Shown piece after piece: positions 23,314 through 33,895 of a DNA stretch of 64,000 nt (the stretch's first letter is position 1; each line of letters opens with the position of its first letter). The notes beneath the pieces were generated by a model. The model was not told where the DNA came from and did no database searches. It was given only the letters and a program-made list of their open reading frames with translations. The DNA is from Ceratopteris richardii. Taxonomy: Eukaryota > Streptophyta > Polypodiopsida > Polypodiales > Pteridaceae. Location of the stretch: assembly GCA_020310875.1 (NCBI GenBank), contig CM035416.1, positions 74,523,983 to 74,587,982 on the forward strand, read 5' to 3'. The translations under genes were made by a program, and so were the position numbers.

Positions 23314-25066
23314 AACCCCCCCTAGGAGTGATGCGGTGAACAAGTAGCTGGCACTCATGTATAAGGAAATGCCAAGCTATGTGGAAATCACTCCACAAAA
23401 GGAAGTAAGCCCAAAGCTTTGCAGAAAGCTTCAAACTTCTCCCTAGGCAGAGCCTTCGTGAAAAGGTCCGCAATGTTCTCTGGCATGGGCACATATGCCA
23501 AGCTGATCTCCCCAGCAGAGAAGCTCTCCCTCACATAATGATAATGCACCTCAATGTGCTTAGTGTGAGCATGGAACACAGGCTTCCTCGCAACTGCCAA
23601 TGTGCTCTGATTGTCAGTGAAGACGGTGGTGGTAGAAGACTGACGAACACCCAAATCAGCCATAAGGCATCTTAGCCACACACACTGAACAGTCGCTGTG
23701 AAAGCTACCCTATACTCAGCCTCACAACTAGAAGTGGCCATAGTAGGCTTCTTCTTGCTCAACCAAGATATACATGAGCTACCAATCATGAAGCAAAAGC
23801 CACTAGTGGACACATGAGTGTCATAGCAACCAACCCAATTAGAGTAAAAAAAAGCATGCAAATCTGGCGGTAGTGATCCCCCCTTGGGATAAACAACCCA
23901 AGTAGCCGAGTACCACTCAAGTAGCAAAAGATACGCTTAACCGCCTGCCAATGCTTGACTCTTGGGCAAAGCATAAATCTGTTCATCTGTGAGACAACAA
24001 ACTGAATATCTCGCCGAGTAATGCATAAGTAAATCAAGCATCCAACAGCCTACTGATAGAGAACAACATCAAATGCATCTCCAGCATCATGAAGACTCAA
24101 TCGTAAACCTGTCTCCATAGGAGTGGCAATAGGCTTACAGTCTTCAAGGCCAAAATACTGCAATAATGTGTCAATATATTTTGTTTGACACAAAGCCATT
24201 CCACCATCAACATGCATAAATTGAATGCCCAAATAATGTTGCAAATGCCCCAAATCAGACATCTCAAATGAGGCATGCAAATCAGCCTTAAAATCAGCAA
24301 TATGCCTCTCATGAGGACCAGTGAGAAGCATGTCATCAACATAAACCACAATGATCAAAAGTACATCATGAGCACGCTTAACATATAAGGTGCTTTCTGT
24401 TGGAATGTTCTCAAAACTATTTGCATTCAGATAGGCATGTATCTTTTCATACCAAGCACGTGGTGCTTGCTTTAATCCATATAATGCCTTCTTTAACCTG
24501 CACACCTGGTTCTCATGCCTTTTCTGCACAAAGGCACGGGGCTGAAAAACATACACTTCTTCATGCAAGTCACCATTCAGAAATGCAGTTCTAATGTCCA
24601 ACTGATGTACATTCCAACCATGATGGGCTGCAAGTGCACATAGGCTTCGAACAGTAGTCATATGGCATGTAGGTGCAAAGGTCTCATCAAAATCAATGCC
24701 TCTTTCCTATGCATAACCCTTTGCAACAAGCCTAGCCTTATACCTGTCAATTGTACCGTCAGGTTTATGCTTCAGGTTGTATACCCACTTAGTGCCAATG
24801 GCCTTCTTGCCAGGAGGCAAGTCACATAAAGACCAAGTACCATTCTTCATTATTGCATCATATTCAGATTGCATAACAACCATCCAATTTTTTGAATTTT
24901 GTGCTTCATCAAACGAAACAGGCTCAGTCTCATCACAGAGACTAGACACATCCATAGCATAGCAATTTGATGCAAAAGAGGCACTATGAGAGCTTGATCG
25001 AGTATGATATGACAGAGGTGCATCTAATTTGCTGTCACGCAAGGTTTGCACGAGCCATTTTGGCAT
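23314..25066 (-). pseudogene. Copia B RT-RNase H
   Basis: RT occupies 24050-25066 in two frames separated by a stop near 24700: 'GTKWVYNLKHKPDGTIDRYKARL', 'LDIRTAFLNGDLHEEVYVF', 'KKALYGLKQAPRAWY' and the catalytic 'VVYVDDMLLTG'. RNase H lies at 23388-24037 in overlapping frames: 'WVGCYDTHVSTSGFCFM', 'TSSCEAEYRVAF', 'HTKHIEVHYHYVRE', ending 'DLFTKALPREKFEAFCKALGL'. A frameshift between 23786 and 23927 and stops near 24040 break it. Catalytic residues of RT are intact. Confidence 0.9.
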
Positions 25067-25075
25067 TGTTCTTAC

Positions 25076-26713
25076 CTACTCAATATCAGCTCTCTCATCA
25101 ATAAGTGCATCATGTAAATCTGCATCAGAAATGGAATGATCTGAATCATCACATGAAACCTGCAAAGGCTGAGAAGTTGCCTCATTAGGACTAGCACTAG
25201 ACTGTCCACCTGTAAAAAGAGGCAGGAAAGTATCATACATGTCTTTGGAGCTAACCGATGTCTCCTTAGTACATGAAAGCAATGGCTGAATAGCATCCTC
25301 CACAAAAACAACATCACAGCTAACCAGAATGCATTTAGTCTGTGGATGATATAGACGATAGCCTTTAGTTTCATAACTGTACTCAACAAAAATACATTTT
25401 ACTACTTTATCATCCAATTTTCTGCGATGTTGTTCGGGAACTAATGCATATGCCAAACAACCAAAAACACGCAGATGACCAACAGATGGCTTGGGATCAT
25501 GCCAAGCCTCATATGAAGTGATAGACTGCAACGCTTTAGTGGGACACCTGTTCAGTACATATGCTGCACACATGACAACCTCAAGCCAGAAACTATGTGG
25601 TAAAGTCTGACTCTTGACCATACACCTCACCATCTCCATGAGAGACCTGTTCTTTCATTCAACAACTCCATTCTGTTGAGGTGTATACGGCACCATACAT
25701 TGGTGTTTTATCCTAGGTTGAGCGAAAAATGCATTAAAATCAGAAGACATATATTCCCCCCCTCGATCTGAACGGAAGGTGCCCATTTCACATGTTGATA
25801 GATTTTCAGCCAAAACCAAAAACTGTTTGAAGCACATGAACACTTTGGACTTTTCCTTCAATGGATATACCCATGCATGCCTCGAAAAATCATCAATGAA
25901 AGTCACAAAGTAAAGATAATTTCCAAAAGAAGGTGTCTGCATAGGACCACAGACATCACTATGTACAAGCTGCAATTTTTGAGTAGCCCGAACTGAACCA
26001 TCTTTTGGAAATGAGGAACGCTGCATTTTGCCCAAAATACAACCTTCACAAACATGTTTTCCAGGTGCCTCAAGTTTGGGCAAAGAGGACACCATTTCAG
26101 ATTTCTGTAGGCGTAGCAAACTAGCAAAATTCAGATGACCAAAGCGTGCATGCCAAAGCTTTGCATCTGACATAGCCTCAAAATCATGTACTACACATGC
26201 CAAATCACTTACAGATCTTTCATATTCTATGAGCTTATACAACCCACGACATAAAATGCCAGAAGCAATAATCACGTCGCCATTTGATAGATCATGAAAT
26301 GTACACCTATCATCAACAAATTTCACAACCAAGCCAATCTTGCCTAATGCAAAAAATGATAGTAGTTTCTTCTTGATCCCTGGCACAAATAAAGCATCTG
26401 ACAAAGTGAAAGAACTACCATCAGCAGTAGTCAAAATGATCTTACCAACTCCCATAACAGGATAAGAGGAGTTGTTGGCGCATGTAATAGTATTCCTGGT
26501 AGGTGTAGGTTTGAGTGAAGAGAAGAAACTATGCTGTAAGGTAATATGTTTGGTCACCCCACTGTCAAAATACCAAACATCTGAGTCTACTGCAGACATG
26601 CACTGCTCATGAGAAGATGGGTCAAAACTGCAGACAGTAGTAAACACCCATTCTTCTTCCTGCACAAGATTAGCAGACTTTGTTTTTAGTGTAGAGGCCT
26701 CTGCAACAACCAT
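25076..26713 (-). pseudogene. Copia B protease-integrase
   Basis: The right part (25655-26713, 352 codons) holds the protease 'WYFDSGVTKHIT' with D-S-G kept, the finger 'WHARFGHLNF...CEGCILGKMQ', and the integrase core: 'HSDVCGP', 'RSDRGGEYMS' and Glu in 'NGVVE'. The next codon, normally Arg, is TGA (around 25652-25654), a C-to-T type change. The left part (25076-25639, 187 codons) continues with 'YEAWHDPKPSVGHLRVFGCLAYALVPEQ' and an acidic linker. The integrase triad is therefore complete and one nonsense codon divides the domain. Confidence 0.9.
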
Positions 26714-26763
26714 TCTAGCCTCTTTCTTCTTTGCCTCTTTAACAACCAGTTTTGGATAGTTCT

Positions 26764-27648
26764 TTATGATATGATCATTCCCTTTACAGTACTTACAAAA
26801 CAGTTTCTGCTTTTCTGATTTCTTCTCATCTTTATCTTCCTTATTCGAATGTGCAGAATTAGTAGATTTCTGCTTACTAGTTGAAGAGCTCCATTTTCCT
26901 TTGCCCTTCTGACTAGCCAGGAAGCTTGATGTGCAACTCGCATAATGGACCTGTTTTGCTTGGACTGATCTTCTTGCAACAGAACAGAGACTAACTCCTC
27001 AAATGATAAGGCATTTGGATTGCCTTTCATCATCAACCGAAGAGTAGAAGCAAAACTCTGACATGAATCAGGAAGACCATTCAGAACAGTCTGCACAAGT
27101 GAGCTATCTGGTATAACCTCATCAGCAGAAATCAACTGTTCCTTCAAGTCTTTGATCTTCATTAAGAAACTGTCCATAGAATCACCTTCATTCATGTGCT
27201 CACTCTCCAACCATTTTCGGAGGTAAGCAACACGAGCCTCATTCCTAGCTTGGTACAATGTGGTAAGTGTATCCCAAACATCCTTAGCTATTCTGCAAGA
27301 GCGAATGTGAGAAATAATGGCACGTTTGACAGACAAAGCTATCAATGCATGTGCATGGGCATCTCTGCCATCCCAACGAATCTGCTTTGTAGTAGGTGCA
27401 GCAAAAACCGCAGCATGAACAGGAATATGCAAAATATCATCACCTTCAACACCTTCTGCATCAGCTTCAGTACCTACAGTTGTAACAGTTGCAAGTGTGA
27501 TATGACGTTTTTTGACACCCTACACAATGTTCCACAGTCCTTTTGCAACCAACACACGTCACATCATATAAGTCCATAACGGGTAGTTGGTACCATCCAA
27601 CTTATCCTCAACAGCCAACATACGGAATACATCACTGCTTTCAGCCAT
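26764..27648 (-). pseudogene. Copia B gag
   Basis: Gag begins at the ATG 27646-27648 (MAESSDVFRMLAVEDKLDGTNY) but meets stops in the first 60 codons. A 222-codon frame (26764-27432) continues: 'WDGRDAHAHALIALSVKRAI', 'AWDTLTTLY'-like and 'EGDSMDSFLMKIKDLKEQL', typical UBN2/gag segments. The zinc knuckle, read in another frame just left of it, is CKYCKGNDHIIKNY with the last Cys replaced by Tyr. Confidence 0.87.
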
Positions 27649-27790
27649 GGTCGGTGACTAAAATACCTTGATGCAGAAAATTGACTGTATCTCAAAAAGT
27701 TGAACAGAACTTCCCACATGAATTCTACTAGACCTGTAGCAGACTTTGAGATAGTGCGTTCGGAGGCCGAAGGTTATGCCAAAGTTATGC
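27649..27790 (-). other. Copia B leader, truncated
   Basis: Matches the copia C leader from the gag start to 'gatagtgcgttcggaggccgaa', then breaks off at about 27770-27790. Primer site and 5' LTR are missing. Confidence 0.75.
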
Positions 27791-27981
27791 CAAAGTTCTA
27801 TGCCTTAGTTGAAGCCTTGGAGTAAGCCGAAGGAGTAAACATAGAATTAAATTTAGGAGGAGTAAGCGGAAGGAGTAAACATAGGGGTAGATGTAGGAGT
27901 AAATGTAGGTTCATGAACTAGAACAAGAAAAAAAACCATAAACCAAAAATAAAACTAAAACTAAAAATGAAAACAAAACCA

Positions 27982-28072
<91 letters not shown>

Positions 28073-28180
28073 AATCGGAATCCAAAATGAAAATGAAAAT
28101 GAGCAGTGAAACAGAGAACAAAGGCCAAAACGGATAGTGTCAGATTGCTATATAGTGATGCGCACAAACTCTGGTACCAC
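27791..28180. repeat. 'aggagtaaacatagg' repeats and (GA)41 microsatellite
   Basis: 27830-27910 consists of imperfect copies of a 'gtaaacatagg(t/a)gta' motif, then a run of A-rich 'aaaactaaaa' units, then an uninterrupted GA run at 27987-28068 (82 bp). The same 'aggagtaaac' motif returns at 28258-28345, next to another LTR fragment. Translations full of Leu-Ser are artefacts of the GA run. Confidence 0.85.
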
Positions 28181-28559
28181 TGTAGCAAGGATCTTAATTC
28201 ACGTGCACATAGAGTATTCTAGTATCGAAAAGACATAGAAAATAGATATGCATTGCGAAGGAGTAAACATAGGTGTAAATGTAGGAGTAAACATAAGAGT
28301 AAATATAGGAGTAAACATATGAGTAAATGAGGAGTAAACATAGGTTCAAGTTCAAGAACTGGAACGAAAATAGAAGCAAAAATCCAAAACAAAACTGAAA
28401 CTGAAAACGAAATCGAAATAAAAAATCAGACCAAGATAGAGACAAAAAATTGGGATCGAAATCCAAAAATGAAAACAAACAGCAAAACAAAGAATGAATA
28501 ACCAAATGAACAGCATTGGACCCCTCAGTAGTGATGCATGCAAGCTTTGATACCACTTT
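28181..28559. repeat. Short gypsy-2 LTR piece and A-rich repeats
   Basis: 28190-28255 matches the first ~65 bp of the gypsy-2 LTR ('aaggatcttaattcacg' to 'aaaatagatatgca'). It then breaks into 'aggagtaaacataggtgtaa' repeats (28258-28345) and an A-rich stretch resembling 27920-27985. 'tttgataccac' at 28546-28556 is a minus-strand primer-like site preceding the next LTR. The pattern (LTR start, repeat block, primer-like site, LTR start) suggests tandem duplication or unequal recombination. Confidence 0.65.
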
Positions 28560-28958
28560 TGCAAGAAACTTAATTCACACGCACAAAGGATATTGGTACT
28601 TAAAACACATAGAAAATAGATATGCAAATAGACAAGATAGTACACAAGATTTCTCCCCCACACACTCTATTTTGATAGATCCATAGAGTGCATGTATTTA
28701 TAGGATTTTACATTATGTCAAAAATAGTGGTTACAATGAGGCAACATCAAAAAGCAAGCATGAAAGTAAAAAGTTGCTCTCTTTTACGGAAAGCCTTTTC
28801 TTTTAACATAAATCATGATCTACAGTGATCCTTATCCTAACCACTATTCTTACTACTTTTTCTAGAAAGAACCTCTATGTGTGAGTCTTTATTTACAAAA
28901 TATGTATAAAATATAAGTCCCATTATTTGTATTCAGACACATATGAAATGTCCATGCC
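28560..28958 (-). repeat. Gypsy-2-family LTR, truncated
   Basis: Homologous to 10177-10560 and 20262-20690. It starts TGCAAGAAAC after the primer-like site and ends abruptly at 'aaatgtccatgcc', where the candidate solo LTR at 28959 begins. It is the 5' LTR of a minus-strand relative. Confidence 0.78.
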
Positions 28959-29930
28959 TGTTGAGCCCTTAAAAGTCATATTGGTCAAAGTCAACCACAA
29001 TCAAAGTCAAAAGGTCAAAGTCAAAACCGATCAAAGTCAACATGTTCAAGGTCAAAGGTCAACATGGGCAAAGTCAAAGAGTTCAAAGTTCAGGTGTCAA
29101 AGTGCATAGGTAGTGCACAATTAATTGGTTCACAAAGGGTAAAATTGCAGAAAGTTGGTTGCAGGTTGTAGAGGTATTTCTGTAATTTCTCTAAGGTTCA
29201 AAGTGTTTTTAAAGTATTTTAGAAGGTTCAGGTGAACCCTCTCTTAGGTGCACATTTGAAGAATTAAAAGGCAAAATGTGAAGCGGTAGCAGACGAAGAA
29301 GTGAAAGTATGGCCCCCCCCCAATTAAATTTTTCTGTTTTAGTCTAAAGTCAATACAGGACAAAACATGGATTCGTTGGTTGCCCACTTTAGGAGACAAT
29401 CTTGGGACATCAAAGTGAGCACCAAGATACTCTTGCAGTTAGGAGTGTATGTGAACCGACAGTAAAACCAAGGCAAGGACTATTCTTGAAGTACTAAGCA
29501 AGGTGAGCATAGTCTAAGCTAGGCGAGAGAGAGAAGTGCAAGAAACACACAGTGTGCGACGCAGAGAAGTGAAGTGCAAGGTGTGCATGAAGAGTGACCA
29601 AGAAGTGTGCAGAAAAGTGCTAAGCTTACAACCAAAGATCCCAAGGTCCCATTGAAGCTATGCGTGTGCCGACAGAAGGCGTCCATCCCTCCCCCTTATT
29701 GGAAGCTTGGTGCAAGGTGTGCAGGCTTGGAGAAGGTGGAGGTCTGGTGTAGAGAAGGCCGGCAGCAACAAGACCCTTGGGTATTTTGTATTTTGTGATT
29801 GTGCACTCTGTGGGATTTTGCCCAGAAGCATTGGATTGTATTGTGCATCACATTGTATTGTCTTCTTATAATCAATTGACAGAGGCTTCCAGTGTGTATC
29901 TTTCTTCTTATCTTTCCCTTTTCTCCTACA
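28959..29930. repeat. Candidate solo LTR with clustered GTCAAAGTCAA motifs
   Basis: About 970 bp unlike anything else in the window, lying between a truncated gypsy-2 LTR and gypsy-1 coding sequence. The left edge TGTTGAGCCC is sharp; a right edge at CTCCTACA (29930) gives TG...CA ends, but this end is inferred. It has no long conserved ORF. Positions 28985-29100 hold about ten GTCAA units ('ggtcaaagtcaa', 'aaggtcaaaggtcaa'); the reverse complement is a cluster of TTGAC(C/T), the W-box core bound by WRKY factors. A solo LTR of an otherwise unseen family is my best reading. The flanks do not form a clear duplication. Confidence 0.5.
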
Positions 29931-30908
29931 AAAACTCAAATCCCTTTTTGTACAAGGTGAATTGAGATGATAAAACATTTCTCATCTCGGATATTGCAAT
30001 GCTCCGATGTATTTCACATATTAAATTCATAAATCCAACTTTCGTACATATAGTTGAAAAGTTAAACACTTGTTGATACGATCTCACAAGAAAATTTTGA
30101 TGGTGATTCAGATGATGAGGTGAATGAAAGGGATATAGAAATGATGATGTATGATCCACAAGTATATGCTTATTAAAAATCTAAAGAGGACGAATATGAT
30201 GGAGAGTTAAAAGAACTTGGAAGTTATCCGAGTAGTATGAGACCTTCCTTAGATTGGACCACAAATAAATTCAAGATCATCATGATAAATTCTTACAAAT
30301 TCTTCTTGAAGGTTGGATTTATTCCATGACTTACAAAAGAGAAAGTAAAGAATCTACAATGTGTATTAGGAAAGAAAAGTCTTCACGTCAAATTCATGAA
30401 AGAAATGCATGAGACTCTATAGGTAGATCATAAGGTATTTATAGCAACGTATGAAAAGATTAGGGAATCCTACTAGTGGCCAAGAATATATATGTTTGAA
30501 ACTTTAAGAGAACTTGTGCCACTTATCAAGTTCATTCCTTGGTCAAACATCAAGACCTATTACTACTGACTTACCCTCTTTGTATTCATTACAAGTGGGT
30601 AGTTGACCTTGTAACCATGACCAAAGACATTGATAAGATGTGATATATTGCTTTGGCAAGAGAATACTTAATGAACCATGTGGAAGGTTGAGTGCACCAT
30701 TCCAAAACTACTTATATTGTATGCATATTTCTTCTTAAAGAAGTGATTTCAATATTTGGACATGTAGAAAAAGTAATTGTAGACCAGGGTGAATTAGATG
30801 CTAGGGAGGAAAAAGAAAAATTTAATAAACATGGAATTGGAGTGTTGTTGACCATTGACTACAACCCAAAAGCTAATGGTAATATTGAAAGAGGTCATCC
30901 TTCGATCA
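29931..30908 (+). pseudogene. Gypsy-1 RNase H end and integrase
   Basis: Plus-strand decayed Ty3/gypsy. It begins with the end of RNase H ('DIAMLRCISHIKFINP', around 29988-30035), also found at 12508-12560. It continues through a spacer shared with 12600-12910, then integrase: 'KWVVDLVTMTKDIDKM' (around 30592-30640), 'VIVDQGELDAREE' carrying the second catalytic Asp (around 30776-30815), and 'TIDYNPKANGNIERGHPS' with the catalytic Glu (30850-30905). A 93-codon frame (30692-30973) covers the last part and then runs into LTR sequence. Several stops precede it. Confidence 0.82.
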
Positions 30909-31545
30909 TGAGACAATACACAAAAGATTGGGTGCAATCCCTCGCCTCCCCCCCATGCACTCTATTTCAATAGGCCCACAGGGTGCATGCATTTATAGGT
31001 TTTTCCATTTTGTCAAAAATAGTGGTTACAGTAAGGGCGGGTTTGAAAAACAAGCATGAAAGTAAAAAGTTGCTCTCTTTTATGGAGAGCCTTTTATTTT
31101 ATTAACATAAATTGCGATCTACAATGATCCTTATCCTAGCTACTATTTTTTTACTTTTTTTTTTCTAAAAAGAACCCTTTATATGTGTCTTTATTTACCA
31201 ACTATATATAAAATATAAGTCCTATTATTTGTATTCAAAGACATCCAAAATGTCCATGCCCTCATGAAACTTCAAATGCTATATCAAAACACCAAAACAC
31301 AGTAATAAATTAATAAGTCTCACTCCAACAATTCCTTGTTCAACTCATGCCATAATTGATAACATGCCCCTCAGTTGGAAAAGCAATTGACCTCAATTGA
31401 TAAAATAAAATAGACATGGATAGCCAATCATATGTCCCATCACCGAACAACATAGTCATGTGCCATGTAAAAACACATGCATGGAAATGTTCACGGAGGA
31501 GTTGCATTAATGTGTATGGGAATGATATGCAGTAATTAAGTGATT
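30909..31545 (-). repeat. Second copy of gypsy-2 3' LTR plus adjoining DNA
   Basis: Nearly identical to 20337-20970: the LTR from its 75th base to TTGATAACA (ends 31364), then the polypurine tract and ~180 bp of internal 3' sequence. The left edge joins gypsy-1 integrase in mid-domain and the right edge ends in a short tandem 'gattacaaaacaatg' (31542-31570). Confidence 0.85.
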
Positions 31546-33130
31546 ACAAAACAATGGATTACAAAACAATGGCATAATATCTTCCATTTACATTATGGAT
31601 GGATAGGATGACGTATACTAGGTCTGCAGGTTTTATGCCTGTAGAAATAATGAACTGTTAGAAACTAGTTTTCTTAAAGATCCCAATTAGATGCCTACCA
31701 CTCTCCTCCCAACCTTAAATAGCCGTTGCCCTTGGCACATCTAGAGTACTCTCTAAGGTCCAAACACCCTCATATGGCCACTCTAAGGAGATAAAATAAC
31801 CTTGAAGGCTCGTGCTAGAGCCTTGGCTCCCCTGAGCTCTGGTCCTTGATCCGATTAGGATCCTTGACCAAATGCACATAGACTAGTGGTAGACCATGTA
31901 GAACTAAATAGATCTAACACTCTCTTCCCTTTCTATAGATCACTATCCTCAATGATGAAGGAAGGAAAGTGTTTGCAAATCAAAGCACCTGATTTCCAAG
32001 TAGCATCTACGAGTGGAGGACTGATCCATGCTACTAAATACTTTGGCATGGAGCAATTTCACAATTTCCACTCCCTCTTATCAAGAGCTTGAAATAGAAC
32101 ATCTGGTTGGGATCTATCTCCTAAAGCAACTATAACATCCACACAATTCTCATCTCGTTAAATGTATGGTCTCAACTTGCGAACATGAAAAAATAGTTGA
32201 ACTTTACAATCATCTAGCAATTGTAATTTGTATGCGGCATCACTAATCTTCTTGATTTTTGTTGAAGATCCACAAAATCTAGGAGATAACTTGGGTTTCT
32301 AGCTGACTCTCAGTGATGAAAGAAGTAGAACCTATAAAAATACATGATCGCCCTCTTGAAATGTTCGTGGTGTGCGATGTTGATTGACAAATGCTTTCAT
32401 CCTCTCAGTAGCTTGTTGATGATTAGACTGAGATATCTTCAAGTTAGCTTGCATTTTTGTAAGGAACTGTGAAGCATTGGGAGATTTTCTGGGAACCCTA
32501 TGGTAGTCAGACTTTGTGGAATAATTCCATAAATCACCTCAAAAGGTGCCAACCTAGTAGTCTTGTGCTTCCAACTATTATAATCAAACTCAACCAATGG
32601 GAGGAAACTATCCCAATGTATTTGGTTCTCCAAAACACATGTCCATAGTATATCTTCCAGTCTATTGATGCTCTCCACTACTCATCTTGATTTGAACTTG
32701 ACGTTTGTTAACACGTGTTTTCAAAAGTTTTTGTAAATCTAGGATCCCTATTTGAAACTATGGATTTAGATAAACCATGCAATCTAAAAATATTTTGAAT
32801 GAATAGTTCCTCAACCTACAAAGGGTCCATCGACTCCTTAGCAGGAATAAAGTGTGCCATGTTTCTCAAATGATCAACCACCACAAGAATAACATTATTC
32901 TGACATGATGTCCTAGCTAAAACCATTATGAGGTCCATGGAAATACTATCCCAATAGTACTTGATATTTTTAATGGTAGTAGCAGACTTGGAGGAATTAT
33001 CCTCTTTGATTTATTCACTTGATTTTTAAAACACTCACTTACATAATTGTTTACATCCCTAACCATCTTTGGCCACTGAAATGTGCATCTATTCAACTGT
33101 AAAGTTTTCTCAATACCAAGTTGTCCAACA
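31546..33130 (-). pseudogene. Gypsy-3 integrase and chromodomain
   Basis: The minus strand carries the C-terminal half of a Ty3/gypsy integrase. 'LGIEKTLQLNRC' and 'FQWPKMVRDV' (around 33050-33120) are the end of the zinc-finger region. The ORF 32439-32678 holds 'ESINRLEDILWTCV', 'HWDSFLPLVEFDYNSW' and 'APFEVIYG'. 'YVHKRL', 'VQLFFHVRKLRPYI' (around 32160-32230) and 'YLVAWISPPLVDATW' (around 31985-32035) follow; the last is the chromodomain pattern of chromoviruses. 31546-31950 is 3' untranslated or LTR-like DNA without a clear boundary. The right edge at 33130 is the point where a solo LTR was inserted; the gene resumes at 46119. Confidence 0.87.
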
Positions 33131-33509
33131 TGTCACGAGGAAGGAGATAAGTAAGAGAGCTCACACACACACACTCTCAGTCTCAAGGAGAAGCACACAC
33201 ACAGATTGAGGCAAGAGAGAATAATCTTCTTCTTCTTCTATTACATAAAAAGGAATGTACAAAAATGACCTAAAAACAAGAATACAACCAGTGCAATATA
33301 TAAAGATCTGTACATAAGGAAAAACCTAATATCCGTGAATGAGTGAGCTGGCAAGTAACAAATGTGCCATCACTATTGGTAGATAAATCTAATAAAGCTC
33401 AATGAAGTATCCCTGACATATAACGGCGTGACCACTATACATGTCAGAGAAACGAAAAACTGATACATGTCATCTTCGATCATCACATGTTGAGATTGAT
33501 ATCTCAACA
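33131..33509 (-). repeat. Copia D solo LTR
   Basis: 379 bp, TGTCACGAGGAAGG to GATATCTCAACA, the reverse complement of the copia D LTRs at 49906-50286 and 54947-55322, with no copia D coding sequence attached. CAACA lies on its left (33126-33130). On its right, C at 33510 plus AACA at 46119-46122 gives the same CAACA once copia E is removed. It is therefore a real solo LTR, formed by LTR-LTR recombination, with an intact 5-bp target duplication. Confidence 0.92.
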
Positions 33510-33510
33510 C

Positions 33511-33895
33511 TATTGGGGGTGTGTAGAAGTGCGAGACACACACAAGAAGCACACACAAGGAGCACAAATGAAGCAAGACACACGGAGAAGACGATGACTG
33601 GAATAGCTCTCTCTATTGATCGATGAACTGAACTGAAGTAAGAGTTGAATAATATCCCTAAGTCCAAAGTACCACCACATATGAGAGTATCAAGTATGTG
33701 GTAACATGGGGAAAAAACCTCTAGACAACACTAGAGTAAAAAGTGCCCATTTATAGGGAAAAGGTTCACATCCACCACATATGAGAGTATCAAGTATGTG
33801 GTAACATGGGGAAAAAACCTCTAACCAACACTAGAGTAAAAAGTGCCCATGTATAGGGAAAAGGTTCACTACTCGAGGAACACATCAGTGTAACA
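33511..33895 (-). repeat. Copia E 3' LTR with internal 100-bp duplication
   Basis: 385 bp from TATTGGGGGTGTG to GTGTAACA, followed by 'aacccccctgg' (minus-strand polypurine tract, 33896-33906). A block starting 'ccaccacatatgagagtatc' occurs at 33672 and again at 33772, a 100-bp tandem duplication absent from the other LTR. Confidence 0.88.

Noticed and set aside
27918..28188. Leu-Ser repeat proteins
   Set aside because: Pure translation of the GA microsatellite.
29607..29978. Host gene at 29.6-30.0 kb (Cys-rich short ORFs on both strands)
   Set aside because: Short, no recognisable domain, and located inside a block better explained as a solo LTR.
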